A stretch of DNA of 64,000 nt, from assembly GCF_000005505.3 (NCBI RefSeq), contig NC_016134.3, positions 19,388,624 through 19,452,623 of the forward strand. The letters are read 5' to 3'. The position numbers were made by a program, and so were the translations under genes. The notes beneath the pieces are model-generated. The model worked only from the letters and a program-made list of their open reading frames with translations, was not told the origin of the DNA and ran no database searches. Every line of letters begins with the position of its first letter. Within the stretch, counting starts at the first letter, position 1. Below, piece after piece: positions 34,024 through 45,750 of this stretch. The DNA comes from Brachypodium distachyon (taxonomy: Eukaryota > Streptophyta > Magnoliopsida > Poales > Poaceae).

Positions 34024-34866
34024 ATGGGAAGCCCAACACCTTTTGGCAACGTACCGCCGTTTACCAGAGTCTACTACCCCTCCACGGACGACGACCAGTT
34101 GTTCAGTGCCCTTTTGGCGGCACTGTGTGCGTTCCTCGACCTGCCACCTCCCAGGTTCAGAGGTCGAGTCGAGCCCGCCGTGCTAGAAGGATGGCAGCCA
34201 CGGTGGGAGATTGAGGCGAAGATCCGCGGGCGTGAGATCGCGCCAGCAATGCCGGATATCACCTTCATCAGCCATGCAGTGCGCCTTCGCGCAGGTGTGC
34301 CGGGACTATCGGCACGAGTTTCCCAAGGAGTCCCCCTTCCTCCTCTTTGGAATGCGGAACCATGCATGCTCGGCCGTGGCAACAACCAATGACGAGGATG
34401 CACCCCGGGGACGACCCACTTCGAGAACATGGAGGCAAACACAGTGGACTTAGAGTCTTGCCTCGAGCACGAGATGACCAGGGCAGACCTAGCTGAGGAG
34501 CAAGTTGGTAATCTAATGGGAGAGAAGGCCCAGTGGCGGGAGGACAAGACCATGTTGGAGAACACTGTCCTCAACATGGGAGGCGCCATAGAGCAGCTGC
34601 AGTATGAGAGGGACCAGGCTCACTACTACAGCGAGCAGTTCCAGGCGTTCATCACAGCCGCCACTGCCGCAGCACCCGCAGCCGCGCCGGCACCTGTCCA
34701 GACCCCACCTCCGCCACAGGATCAGGAGTGGAGTCTCAGGAGGAGGTACCGACTGAGGAGGAGGAGCCCCAGGAGGTTCGCGAGATGGAGACCCCTGCCT
34801 CCAACACCCGCTCCAAGAGGAAGGCGAACGGGACCGCACCATCAGCCACACTTCCTTCTTGTTCAT
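34024..34866 (+). pseudogene. TEK-B upstream ORF (ORF0-like)
   Basis: The ATG at 34024 begins MGSPTPFGNVPPF. After a frameshift near 34265 the sequence continues in another frame with CAFAQVCRDYRHEFPKESP, and after a second shift near 34425 as a Glu-rich coiled coil (DLESCLEHEMTRADL to YYSEQFQAFI, about 34440-34655), then a Pro/Ala tail. An extra ORF between the leader and gag is known in rice RIRE3-type relatives. The protein has no recognised enzymatic motif. TEK-A keeps the same start, so the ORF is a family trait. Confidence 0.6.
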
Positions 34867-35145
34867 GCCTACCAGACTCTGCAGTTATCTTTTCGTTATC
34901 AATATTGCGAGTTAGTCATTGACCGTACGAGCTATGTGTATGGCAATGTAGATCGAATGCTTTTTCTCGTACTCTTTATTTATGGGCAGAGCCCCATCGT
35001 GAACTAGTTGTGTTTTGTGTTTCCAAAAGTCTTTTATGAATGTTCGATTGTGTGATTGAAATATGTTTGAGTTATTGTTTTTGTGGGGGCCTAGTTATCT
35101 TTAGTTCTATTCTATCTGTTTCCTCGTCTATGCTACCCTAAACAG

Positions 35146-36353
35146 ATGCCTCCTAGACGCCAGAACCCCGCCAACAACGCTGAGGCCGGCAATGCCGAGG
35201 TAGACGGAAATGCTGCCACCATGCAGCAACTGTTGGCAGCACAGACCCAATTTCTGCAACTGATTACCCAGCAGATGGCCAACAACAACCAACAGAACAA
35301 CAACGACCAGCAGCACCACCCACCTCAAGTGGATATGTTGACCAGATTCCTGCGATTACGCCCGCCTACCTTTTCCAGCTCCACTGAACCCATCATGGCT
35401 GACGACTGGCTTCGTTCAGTCAACAAGAATTTGGTCACCATCAACTGCAATGATGAAGAAAAAGTGAGGTTTGCAGTCATTTGCTTGAAGGACCCGCAGC
35501 ATCTTGGTGGGAGAATTTTCAGATCACCACCCCCATCGAGAACATCACCTGGGACATGTTCCAGGAAGCCTTCCGCACCGCCCACATCTCTGCGGGGGTG
35601 CTCAGCCTGGAGAAGAAGGAGTTTCACAGGCTGCGACAGGGAGGCTGCTCTGTGTCGGAATATATAGAAGTTTTCAACCAGCTGTCCCGCTACGCGCCGG
35701 ACGATGTGAACACCGATGCCAAGCGCAGGGAGAAGTTCTTGGATGGTCTGAACCACGAGCTGTCGGTTCAACTTGCTGTTGCTTACACCCCCACTTACGA
35801 GTCCTTGATTGACAAGGCCATCATCCTGGAGAGCAAGCTCACTCAGATGGAGAACCGCAAGAGGAGACTTCACCAGGGAGGCTCTCAGGCGGGGCCAAAT
35901 CAGAAGCAGCGCACCACCCAAGAGGGCAGTGGCAGTTTGTGTGTGCATAGGGCCGGGGGCCACAACGACAAGCGCAGTGGAGGGTATGGCCATCAGAATT
36001 GCCATGCCGACAACAGCAGCAACAAGCACCAGCACCAGCACCAGCAGCGCCCGAGAATCCACAACGGGAACGGTAACCACAACGGAAGTGGGAACCAGAA
36101 TGGCAATGGAAAGGGCCACACCAACGGCAATGGCGCCGGACAGAACCGCAACCCTGGCAGGGACATGAGCCAGGTGGAGTGCTTCAAGTGCCACAAGATG
36201 GGGCACTACTCCAACGATTGCCCGGAGAGATTTGGAGGGAATGTGGTTAAACCAAACCCATTCCAGAAGGGCAACGTGAACCACATCGACGTGGAAGAGA
36301 TCACCGAGGAGCAAGGTATAGTCATCGGTACCTTTAGCATTAATTCTTTTTAA
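35146..36353 (+). pseudogene. gag: TEK-B gag (one frameshift)
   Basis: The ATG at 35146, directly preceded by a splice-acceptor-like CCCTAAACAG, begins MPPRRQNPANNAEAG. A Gln/Asn-rich N-terminus is followed by the capsid region; a frameshift near 35475 is needed to continue into LEGPAASWWENF and the EYIEVFNQLSRYAP stretch of plant gypsy capsids. An Asn/Gly/His-rich linker leads to the zinc knuckle CFKCHKMGHYSNDC (36180-36221). TAA at 36351-36353 separates gag from the protease in the same frame; given the single-frame layout, this is probably a mutation. Confidence 0.85.
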
Positions 36354-37280
36354 GCTTTAGTACTGTTTGATACCAGTGCGTCTCATTCATTCATCTCAAG
36401 AGGTTTTGTGCATCAAAATGGATTATCAGTTAGCACACTAGACAACCCCATGAAGGTAAATTCACCAGGGGGAGATTTGATAGCCGCCTATGACTGCCGC
36501 GGGCTAAACTTGGAAATAGGAAAACACACCTTCCCCACGGACCTAATAATAATAGGGTCCAAGGGATTAGATGTCATCCTAGGAATGGATTGGCTGGCCA
36601 AGTATGAGGGACTCATAGACTGTGTCAGAAGGGCCATCACCCTCACCACCCCAGAGAATAAGAGAATCCGTTTCAAGTTGGCTTTTGAACTTAAGAGACC
36701 TAAGGTCAATTCTCTTAAGGGGGTTAGCCTAGACGAGGTTCCAATAGTGAATGAGTATCCGGATGTTTTCCCGGAAGAGTTGCCAGGTATGCCACCAGAC
36801 GGTGATGTGGAGTTTCTCATCGAATTGATGCCTGGAAATGGACCCATAGCCAAGAGACCTTATAAGATGGCTGTGGATGAATTGAAAGAATTGAAGAAGC
36901 AGTTGGCTGAGCAGTTAGCGAAAGGATTCATCCGCCCCAGTTCATCACCATGGGGAGCACCTGTCCTGTTTGTGGAGAAGAAGGACTAGAGCCAGCGGAT
37001 GTGTATCGATTATCGGTCACTAAATGAGGTGACGATAAAGAATAAATATCCCTTGCCTATCATCAACGATCTTTTCGACCAGTTGGAAGGAGCCTGTGTG
37101 TTCTCAAAGATCGATCTACGATCAGGGTATTTTCAGCTGAAGATCCGAGAGATGGATATACCCAAGACGACATTCACCACTAGGTATGGTCTATATGAGT
37201 ATACCATGATGCCATTCCGTTTGACGAATGCACCAGCATACTTCATGAACATGCTGAACAAGGTGTTACTGGAATACTAG
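36354..37280 (+). pseudogene. pol: TEK-B protease and RT N-terminal half
   Basis: The protease starts directly after the TAA, with LFDTSASHSFIS: the catalytic Asp is kept but the usual DTGA has become DTSA. ILGMDWLAKYEGLIDC follows. RT motifs are [64 protein letters not shown] and [20 protein letters not shown]. In-frame stops are TAG at 36987-36989, before the MCIDYR block, and TAG at 37278-37280, just before the catalytic YxDD region. Confidence 0.85.
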
Positions 37281-38567
37281 GATAAGTTCGTCGTTGTGTT
37301 CATCGACGATATTTTGGTTTACTCTGACAACAAGGAAGAAGATGAGCAGCATATGTGCATTATTTTGGAGAAGCTGAGAGCGCACCAGTTGTACGCCAAA
37401 TTCAGCAAGTGTGACTTTTGGTTGTTAGTAGTCAGTTTCCTCGGACACATTGTGTCAGGAGCCGGAGTAGCTGTAGACCCGGCTAAGATGACAGCTGTTA
37501 CAGAATGGGAGTCACCTAAGAACGTTGGAGATATCCGCAGTTTCCTAGGACTTGCGGGATATTATCGGAGATTCATTGAGAACTTCTCCAAGATTGCTAA
37601 ACCCATGACTGAACTATTAAAGAAAGAGAAGAAGTTCGCCTGGAACGAGAAATGTGAAGAGAGTTTCCAGGAGTTAAAGAAGAGATTGGTGTCCACACCT
37701 ATTCTTGTATTACCAAACCTGCAAGAAGACTTTCAAGTTTATTGCGACGCTTCACGTCAAGGTTTGGGAGGAGTATTAATGCAGGAAGGAAGAGTTGTAG
37801 CCTACGCTTCGCGGCACCTAAAGAGCCACGAAGGCAACTACCCCACGCATGATTTGGAATTAGCATCAGTAGTGCACGCCTTGAAGACTTGGAGACACTA
37901 CTTGATGGGGAAGCACTGTGAGTTGTTCACAGATCACAAGAGCTTGAAATTTATATTCACCCAGAAGGAGCTGAATCTGAGACAGCGGAGATGGTTGCAA
38001 CTGATAAAGGACTATGACCTGAGTCTACAATACCATCCCGGCAAGGCTAATGTTGTAGCCGATGCATTGAGCCGCAAGGGCTATGTAAATGGACTGACAG
38101 TTGGGGAATTACTGCTAGAGTTGTGCAAACAGTTCAAGGACCTGAGACTAGAAATTGTACCGGAAGGACATTTGACCACTTTGGAAGTACAACCCACTTT
38201 GTTGGACAGGATCAGAAAAGCACAAAAGGGCGACTCAGAAATAAATGAGATAAAAGAGAATATTGTTGCCGAGAAAGCAAAGGATTTTCGTGAGGATGAC
38301 CAGGGTACCGTATGGTTCGGTAAACACATTTGCGTACTGCAGGATCCGGAAATCAGAAAGCTGATTTTGCAAGAAGCCCACGACTCACCATACTCAATCC
38401 ACCCTGGGAACACAAACATGTTCATGGACCTCAAGGAGACATTTTGGTGGTCCGGATTGAAGCGAGACATCGCAGAATTCGTTGCCTTGTGCGATGTGTG
38501 CAGCAGAGTTAAGGCAGAACACCAGAAACCAGCAGGATTGCTAAGACCACTGCCAATACCAGACTAG
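37281..38567 (+). pseudogene. pol: TEK-B pol: RT palm, RNase H, integrase zinc finger
   Basis: An open stretch between two stops, with no true start codon. It begins with the RT catalytic motif FIDD (37299-37310) and continues through the RT thumb ([19 protein letters not shown]). RNase H carries YCDASR, an Asp-Leu-Glu in THDLELA, FTDHKSL and ADALSR, so its four acidic residues are present. The integrase N-terminal finger follows, with [10 protein letters not shown] and CDVCSRVK. It ends at TAG 38565-38567 in PIPD-stop, where relatives usually have Trp. Confidence 0.85.
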
Positions 38568-39167
38568 AACGAGAAGTGGGATAAAGTAGGCATGGAATTT
38601 ATCACCGGTTTACCAAGCACCAGATCAGGATATGATTCCATTTGGGTAGTTGTCGACCGATTGATCAAAGTTGCCCACTTAATACCCGTGAAGACCACAT
38701 ACACCAGCGCACAGTTAGCAAAACGCTACATATCCAGAATAGTGTGTTTAGACGGAATACCCAAGGAAATAGTTTCAGACAGAGGTACCCAATTTACCTC
38801 AAGATTTTGGGAACAGCTACATGAGTCTCTAGGAACGAGACTGGAGTTCAGCATAGCATTTCATCCGCAGACGGATGGACAGACCGAGAGAGTAAATCAG
38901 ATCCTTGAGGATATGCTGAGAGCCTGCGCTCTAGATTATGGATCCAGTTGGGATGACAACCTGCCGTATGCAGAATTCTCATACAACAACAGCTTCCAAG
39001 CCAGCATAGGAATGTCACCTTTTGAAACTTTGTATGGAAGGAAATGCAGGACACCATTATTATGGCATGGTGTAGGAGACCGTAGCCTATTCGGCCCGGA
39101 TACGATAAAGGATGCCGAGGAAAAGGTTAGGCTCATCCGAGACCGACTCAAGGTAGCTCAGTCATAG
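38568..39167 (+). pseudogene. pol: TEK-B integrase core, first catalytic Asp changed to Glu
   Basis: The core of the DDE integrase. The first catalytic position reads MEFITGLP, with GAA at 38595-38597 where MDFI is expected. The second (SDRGTQF) and third (QTDGQTERVNQ) catalytic residues are kept. The open stretch runs from after TAG 38567 to TAG 39165-39167, followed by a frameshift. With the Asp-to-Glu change and the surrounding stops, strand-transfer activity is unlikely. Confidence 0.85.
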
Positions 39168-39682
39168 CTCAGAAGAGCTACGCGGATGCCAAACGTAGGG
39201 AAGTGACCTATGAGGCTGAAGATAGAGCGTATCTCAGAGTTTCACCGATACGTGGAGTCAAGAGGTTTGGAATAAAAGGAAAGCTAGCACCCTGTTTCAT
39301 TAGACCTTTCAAGATCTTGTCACGCCAAGGAGAGGTGGCCTACAAATTGGACTTACCGGAAGCACTGTCGAATGTCCACAATGTCTTTCATGTGTCGACC
39401 CTGAAGAAGTGTCACCCCGAGATGGCCGACACACCACTAAGGGATACAATACCACTAGAAAAAGTCCGGCTGCAGAGTGACCTCACCTATGAGGAGAAAC
39501 CGATCAGAATCTTGGATACAGCTGAGAGACATACTCGGTCCAAGACTATCAGGTTCTGCAAAGTTCAGTGGGACCATCATACTGAAAAGGAAGCTACTTG
39601 GGAACGCGAAGATGATCTTCGAGAAGACCACCCGCACCTCTTTGCTAGTCAAACTGAATCTCGAGGACGAGATTCCTCTTAA
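39168..39682 (+). pseudogene. pol: TEK-B integrase C-terminus and chromodomain
   Basis: In a new frame after the shift near 39167. The GPY/F-like part reads KGKLAPCFIRPFKILSRQG, then YKLDLPEALSNVHNVFHVS and a linker. The C-terminus is a chromodomain of about 50 residues: YEEKPIRILD, KTIRFCKVQW and EATWEREDDL, the aromatic-cage layout of chromoviruses. Such domains steer integration toward heterochromatin or centromeres. TAA is at 39680-39682. Confidence 0.85.
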
Positions 39683-39694
39683 GGGGGTTAGGTC
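39681..39694 (+). other. TEK-B polypurine tract
   Basis: AAGGGGGTTAGGTC immediately before the 3' LTR. It overlaps the pol stop codon. Confidence 0.75.
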
Positions 39695-40630
39695 TGTAAC
39701 ATCCCAAATTTTAAACCCTTTCATATGCATTGCATCCATGAGCATCAAGCCACAATTGCATAATTGAATTCAAACTTGAAAAGGCTTCAAAAAGATTTTT
39801 ATTTCATTTCAAACCCTAGGGTTTCACCCATTTGAGCTTTGGATCTTAAAACCAATAGGGTTTAACTATAAATGGGGTTTATTGCATAAATAAGCTATAC
39901 CATAATTTTTGGATATTTATTTGGAGTTGAAAAACTATTTTATTTAAATAGTTATATAGCCCTAAAGGCATTTATAGGGCAAATGTATTTCTATATATTT
40001 TATTTTGAGGGGAAACTAGTCCCCAAAGTTAAATCATGATAAAACAAGATTTTACAAATTTTCTAGAATTTGTTTGGATCAATTTGGAGTTAAAAATCAA
40101 AAGATATCAAAGAAATCAGAAAAAGAAAAAGAGAAAAGGCTAAAAGGAAAAAAAAAGGAGAAACGGCGCCCGAGCCAACCCAGCCAGCCCTGCGCCGCGC
40201 GCGCGCCCGCCTTGAGACGCTGACAGGCGGGCGTCTTCCCCGGACGGCAAGCGCCGCGCGTCACGCCGTGACTGCTGCGAGCGCCCTCACCGGGATCCGC
40301 GTTCCCGTGCCCCCTGAAGCTTTCCAAGCGTGGCCCTATAAAGCCCAGGCTCCCGTCTCTCTTTCCCCTCTGTTCGCCCCCTCTCTCACGCGCCCACGCT
40401 GCCGGATTTCGGCGCCGAAGAACGCCGCCGCCGTCCATCGCTTCGGGTCGACACGCCAGTGAGCCACCCCGCCCGAGACCTCAAATTTCTGGACCGCCTC
40501 GACCTCATGAACGTTTTGACGCGCGCGGTTTTGCTTTTGGTGCCTTGTAGCAGCCGGAGCCGCGCCACCCGACCTCGCCGGAACCCGCGTCGCGCCGCCG
40601 CAGCCTCCCGTTGTTCTAGGCGTCGCCTCG
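39695..40630 (+). repeat. TEK-B 3' LTR, first part
   Basis: It begins TGTAACATCCC after the polypurine tract. A TATAAAG box (40337-40343) precedes a pyrimidine-rich start region and GC-rich leader. It is cut at 40630 (CGCCTCG) by TAT-4 and resumes at 54990. Confidence 0.9.
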
Positions 40631-41621
40631 TGTCGCACCCGTGGCACCCGGGGTACCACCGCTGCGCGACGCGTGGGCCCCTCCCCCGGGTTCCCGGGAA
40701 GGTCACATCCCGGGGAGCGCAGACGAGCTTCCCGGCAAGCTGCCAGCCCGAAAGGGGCTCGCGGCGCTTCGGGGAATATTCCCGCTTAGGCACCTCCCGG
40801 GAAGCTGCTTCCCGGGAGGAGGGTCCCGGGTGCGCTGGGCCCGGGTGCTTCCCGGGCCGACTTGCGGGGACTGGGGGTTCCCGGACGCGTGCCCCCGCCT
40901 CGGGTCATGGGGCCCACTGGACAGCGCCTCACGGGCGCGTGGCGGGCGCGGAACGCGCGGTCCCACCAAGGCAAGGAGTAAGGCGCGCGGATCAGTAAAC
41001 GAGTCGACTGACGGGTAGTTACCCGTCCGATCCAAGGAACAGTGGTTGTCCAATCCTACCCTAGGGTCTTAGGCCCCTAGCAGTGGAGGTGGCACCGAGG
41101 CATGCCACCAGCTCACCGGGGAGAGTTGCGTGCCTCCCTGTTGGACACTTGTAGCCCATGCACCGTGGCACATGTGGCAGCCCCTTGTGTATAAAAGGAG
41201 GACCCATGCCAACGGTCAAGGGGGTTAGAGGGTTGACGGGTCAGACAGTTGGGAGGATAGTGAGTTGATCAGTTTGTTCCGGTAGACAGCAAGCAGAGAA
41301 TAGCAAGGAGTACTTAGACATTGAGAGGAAGCCCGGGAACTGGCCCGGCGAGAACTTGTAAATGCTTGATCCGCAATCAATACCAGTTTAGACAGGCAGG
41401 ACGTAGGGTTTTACACTTCCGGGTGGCCCGAACCTGGGTAAAAAACGGGTGTGCATTTGTTTTGGTACTAGCGCGCCCTCTTGGCACCTGGTCTCACCGG
41501 CCCCATAGGGCCTCATCGGCCGTGCCGGCGATAACCGGGTCTCCGCCCCAGACGCCCCTACGGAACCTAAAAGGGGGACGTGGCTGCACGCCCCCCGGTG
41601 TCGGAGCACCGAGCGACGACA
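40631..41621 (+). repeat. TAT-4 5' LTR
   Basis: It runs from TGTCGCACCC to GCGACGACA. TATAAAAG is at 41190-41197, followed by a conserved leader and a CGATAACCGGGTCTCCGCCC block. The U3 part is rich in CCCGGGAAG-type inverted repeats (40790-40865). Confidence 0.92.
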
Positions 41622-41623
41622 TC

Positions 41624-41732
41624 TGGCGCGCCAGGTAGGGGTGCAGGAGTGGACGACATCTGGTAGATCGCCGGCAGCAGAAGTTCCCATCGGCATCGGC
41701 TTCACTCTCCTTCGTCGACAAGCCTAGCCACC
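41624..41732 (+). other. TAT-4 primer binding site and leader
   Basis: TGGCGCGCCAGGTAGGGG at 41624-41641, two bases after the LTR. This PBS type is common in grass Tat-lineage elements; I do not assign the tRNA with certainty. The gag ATG follows at 41733. Confidence 0.75.
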
Positions 41733-43660
41733 ATGCCTCCCAAGTGGGCTGTCATTCACGCATAGACCCGCGTGAGGCCCCAGTTGCGCACACGCGGTCG
41801 CACGACGTGCGACCCGAGTCGGGAGCTCAAGAGAATCCCGAGCCCTCGAGGGTGCAGCAAACGCAGCTGCCTCCACCGCCTCCCCGACCGTCGACCGACA
41901 ATCGGCCGAGGGGACCGGCTGCCCCCCGCGCCGGGGGCAGTCGGGCGAGCACGCATGGCGTCTCCCGGGCCAGCCAACGGGTGTAGTCGCGACCCGAGGA
42001 TGCCCCGCGGCAGCGGCACCCGGAGCACGCCGCGTCACGGGCGACCCCTGGAGGTTCGCACCCTGCGCACCCGGAGGCGTCCGGGGCCAGGGCGGGAAGC
42101 AGCCGTTCAGGAAACCGGTTGCCCCCCGTGCGAACCCCGGCTGAAGCCATCGTCGCCGCGCGCGTCATGGTGCGGTACGAGCCGCAGCAGGCCACGCGGG
42201 CGCACGAGACGTGGAGCGAGGAGTTGGAAGCGCGTCTCGCCCTGCCACCCAGCAGCCGCAAGGCGAGGGCGCCCCGGTAGGCTCTGGCCACGGGCCGAAC
42301 TCAGAGCGCGAAGGCACGCCGCCCGCCTCGCGACAGGGGGAGAACCCTCCCCCTCCTCAGCGGGGCCTGGTAGACGGGGGCCTGGAGGGGTCCTCGAATT
42401 CATCGCCCACCGTCCCGGGGGGCGATGCGCGTGGCATCTTGAATGCCCGACAACAGGAGGATCTGCGTCGACGCTTGGAGCGCCGGCGCAGGCGCGAGGT
42501 GGAGCGCCAGCGCTCACTGGAGCAAGAAGACGCCCCCCTGGGCCCAGAAGACGGCTGCACCGCGTTCGCGCGCGAGTTGCGGCGGGTGGTGTGGCCCCAT
42601 AAGTTCCGAGCGCCTGCGCTCGGTACGTATGACGGGACCGCTAACCCCAAAGATTTTCTCCTGACCTTTACGCTGGGCATGCATGCCATCGGCGCCGACG
42701 ACAAGGTCAGGGCGAACTGGTTCCCGATGGTCCTGAAGGGATTAGCGCGAACCTGGTTGCTCAACCTGCCCGCCGGATCCGTTGCCACCTGGGCGGACCT
42801 GCGCGAGCAGTTCGTGAGCGCGTTCCAGGGCGGCTATAAGCGCCCGGGAACCATGGCGGAGCTGCACACCATCGTGCAAAAACCGGGAGAGACGTTGCGG
42901 GCCTTCGTCAACTGCTTCTCCAATCTCTCCTATTCTATCCCAGAGGCGAAGGCGGCCGCCATCATTAACACCTTCGCCATCAACGTCCGCGATCCCAAGA
43001 TGCGTGAGAAGCTGAGCACGCATCGGATCCGGACGACGCAGGACTTGTACGCCTTGGCACACAAGTGCGCCATGGCCGAGGAGGGGCGCCTAGCGCCCGA
43101 GCTGGCAGCCCAGGCTGCCGCGAGCCCTGGCAAGGGCTCGCAGAAGAAGGGTTCCCGTAAGCGCAGCGGGAAGCAAGTCCTCGCTGCGGACTCGGGGGCT
43201 CCTGCTGCGAGGCCCACGAAGAAGGCCTCGCCGGGGGGAGAATCTGGCGGGAAGTAGGGCGACGCGCCCCGCTGTCCTATCTACAACAACTCCACCCACG
43301 ACGCGTAGAGTTGCCGCGTCTTGCATGGGATCAAGCAGCGGCGGGAGCAGCGCCACGAGGAGCGCCGCGTCGCCGGCGCTTGCTTCAATTGTGGCGACAT
43401 CGGGCATCTCTCCCGAGATTGCCCGAACGACCCCCGAGCGGGTCCGAGGCCGGCCGGCAGTGGTGCCGGGAGGGTTGAACCCCAAGTAGGGCGCAGCCAG
43501 CCCCTCGCTGTGCGGGAACGCCCTCCTCGGGGGCGTGACAGGGTGCGCGCCAAGGAGCAGCACGAGTCCAACTATTCCGGCGGCGACGAGCCGGGCTTCC
43601 AGGAGCCTCGTGGCGTCGCCTGCATCCATGGGGGAGCTTACGCTCTCCCATCCCATGCCG
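41733..43660 (+). pseudogene. gag: TAT-4 gag
   Basis: The ATG at 41733 begins MPPK but is shifted at once; the family sequence resumes as RIDPREAPVAHTRSH in another frame and meets a TAG at 41984-41986. A shift near 42240 leads to the long open part ending at 43257. This contains a coiled segment (ARQQEDLRRRLERRRRR), the capsid-like region FLLTFTLGMHAIG and WFPMVLKGLARTWLLNLP, and a Lys/Ser-rich stretch. TAG stops occur at 43255-43257 and near 43306, followed by the zinc knuckle CFNCGDIGHLSRDC (about 43384-43425). It is parallel to the TAT-1 gag. Confidence 0.85.
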
Positions 43661-45750
43661 CGGTGAAGCGCCTCACCCGCGACGTGTGCGCGCTGTTGCC
43701 GGATGCGGAGCCGCAACAGCCGCCGAGGTGGTCGCACGTGCCGATCACCTTCAGCGCCGACGATCACCCGGTGCGACAGTTGGGTTCCGGGGTAATACCC
43801 TTCGTCGTCTCGCCGATCATTAGCAATATGATGGTGACCAAGGTGTTGGTGGACAACGGAGCGGGGCTTAACCTCCTGTCCGCCAGGCTAGTGGAAAAGC
43901 TCTAGCTGCCGATGGAGCAGCTGAAGCCCACCGAACCGTTCCGGGAGGTGAACCCCGGGATCGTGCGCCCGCTGGGACGCACTGCCGGTCACCTTCGGGT
44001 CCCGGGAAGCGTTCAGGACCGAGCACATAGTGTTCGACGTGGCACATACCCCGTTGCCGTACAACGGGATCCTTGGTCAGCCGGCGCTGATCAAGTTTAT
44101 GGCGGCTACGCATTACGCCTACGGCGTGATGAAGATGTCGTCCGTCTACAGAGTCCTCTCCATCGGCTGCGATCTCAAAGAAGCTGCTTGGTGCGTTGGC
44201 GAGGTCATCCGGGCCGCTGCTGCAGCTGACGCCGGCGACGAAGGTGTTGTCGAGGACGACGCCTTGCCGGGTGACGCCCCGGCAACGAAGAAGGCCCGCG
44301 CCACCCTGCAAGGGCTAGCCGGAGGAGGCGCGGGCTCGAGCGCGCGTCCCGGCAAGGGGCGGGGGCTCTGGGAGGAGGCCGCCAAAGTGAAGAAGCTGCC
44401 CCTCTAAGCCGGCGACAAGGAGCGCACCATTACCGTCGGTGCGAACCTGACCGCCGAATAGGAAAGCTCCCTCGTCACCTTCCTCCGGGAAAACGCCGAC
44501 GTGTTCACCTGGGAACCGTCGGACCTTCCCGGAGTCCCCAGGGAGGTGATTGAGCATCGGCTCGCGGTGCGCCCAGACGCGCACCCCGTCAAGAAGAAGA
44601 TTCGGCGGCAGGCACAAGAGCGGAAAGATTTCATCAAGCAAGAGGTGGGCAAGCTCAGGGCTGCCGGGGCGATCAGGGAAGTTTTGTACCCCACTTGGCT
44701 GGCTAACCCTGTAGTAGTGCCCAAAGCGGGGAATAAGCTTCGCATGTGCGTAGATTTTACCGATCTTAATCGTGCATGCCCCGAGGATCCCTTCCCTGTA
44801 CCCCGTATCGACCAGATTGTTGATTCTACTGCTGGTTGTGACCTGTTGAGCTTTCTGGATGCTTTCTCCGGCTACCATCAAATCAAGATGGCGGTCGAGG
44901 ATGAGGAAAAGACAGCGTTTATCACCCCGGTTGGCTGCTACTGCTATACATGCATGCCTTTCGGGTTGAAGAACGCGGGCTCCACATTCCAGCGCGCACT
45001 GCGAGAATGTTTGGGGCCCTAGCTAGCCCGCAACGCGGACGCCTACATGGATGACATCGCCATCAAATCGAAGCGTAGGGGCTCGCTGATTGATGACCTG
45101 CGGCAGACATTTGACAACCTCCGCAAGATCAAGCTCAAGCTGAACCCTGATAAGTGCACCTTCGGTGTCAACTCCGGGCAGCTTCTGGGTTTCTTGGTTT
45201 CACACCGGGGGATACAGGCCAACCCGACCAAAAAGAAGCCATCGAGAAGATGGAGGCCCCCCGCAAGGTGAAAGATGTCCAGCGCCTCAACGGCTGCGTT
45301 GCCGCGCTTGGACGCTTCATCTCCAGGCTGGGCGAGCGTGCCCTGCCTTTCTTCCGGGTAATGAAGAAGAAGGGTCCAGTCGACTGGACTGCCGTGGCCG
45401 AGGCGGCGCTCCAGGAACTCAAGCAATACCTGAGGTCACCGCCCATCCTCGTCGCCCCCAGGTTGGGCGAGCCGTTGCTACTCTACTTAGCGGCGACTGA
45501 CCAGGTGGTCAGCTCGGTGCTGGTTGCCGAGAGGGAGGAAGACGTCCCGGGGAATGGGGCTGCGGGGCAGGCGGCTGAGCAGCCTCCGGCAACCACCTCA
45601 AACCCGGCAACCTCGGTGCCGCGGAGGCGGTTGGTGCAGCGACCGGTGTACTTCGTCAGTACGGTGTTGCGCGACACGCGGACAAGATACCCGCAAGTAC
45701 AGAAGCTCCTTCTGGGGATTCTCCTTGCGTCCCGCAAGTTGCGCCACTAA
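43661..45750 (+). pseudogene. pol: TAT-4 protease, RT and first RNase H region
   Basis: The protease has VLVDNGAGLNLLS (about 43847-43885). After TAG 43903-43905 and a shift near 43980 comes ILGQPALIKFMAATH. Stops at 44405-44407 and 44459-44461 precede RT: ADVFTWEPSDLPGVP, CVDFTDLNRACPEDPFPVP, FLDAFSGYHQIKMA, MPFGLKNAGSTFQRA, a TAG at 45020-45022, then YMDDIAIKS. A frameshift near 45230 separates the RT thumb and the degenerate gypsy RNase H region, which ends with RKLRH-TAA (45748-45750) where Tyr is expected. The RT catalytic Asp pair is intact. Confidence 0.85.

Noticed and set aside
41733..43660. Host gene annotation for gag or pol frames
   Set aside because: All sit between matching LTRs with PBS and show retroelement motifs; no independent host gene structure.
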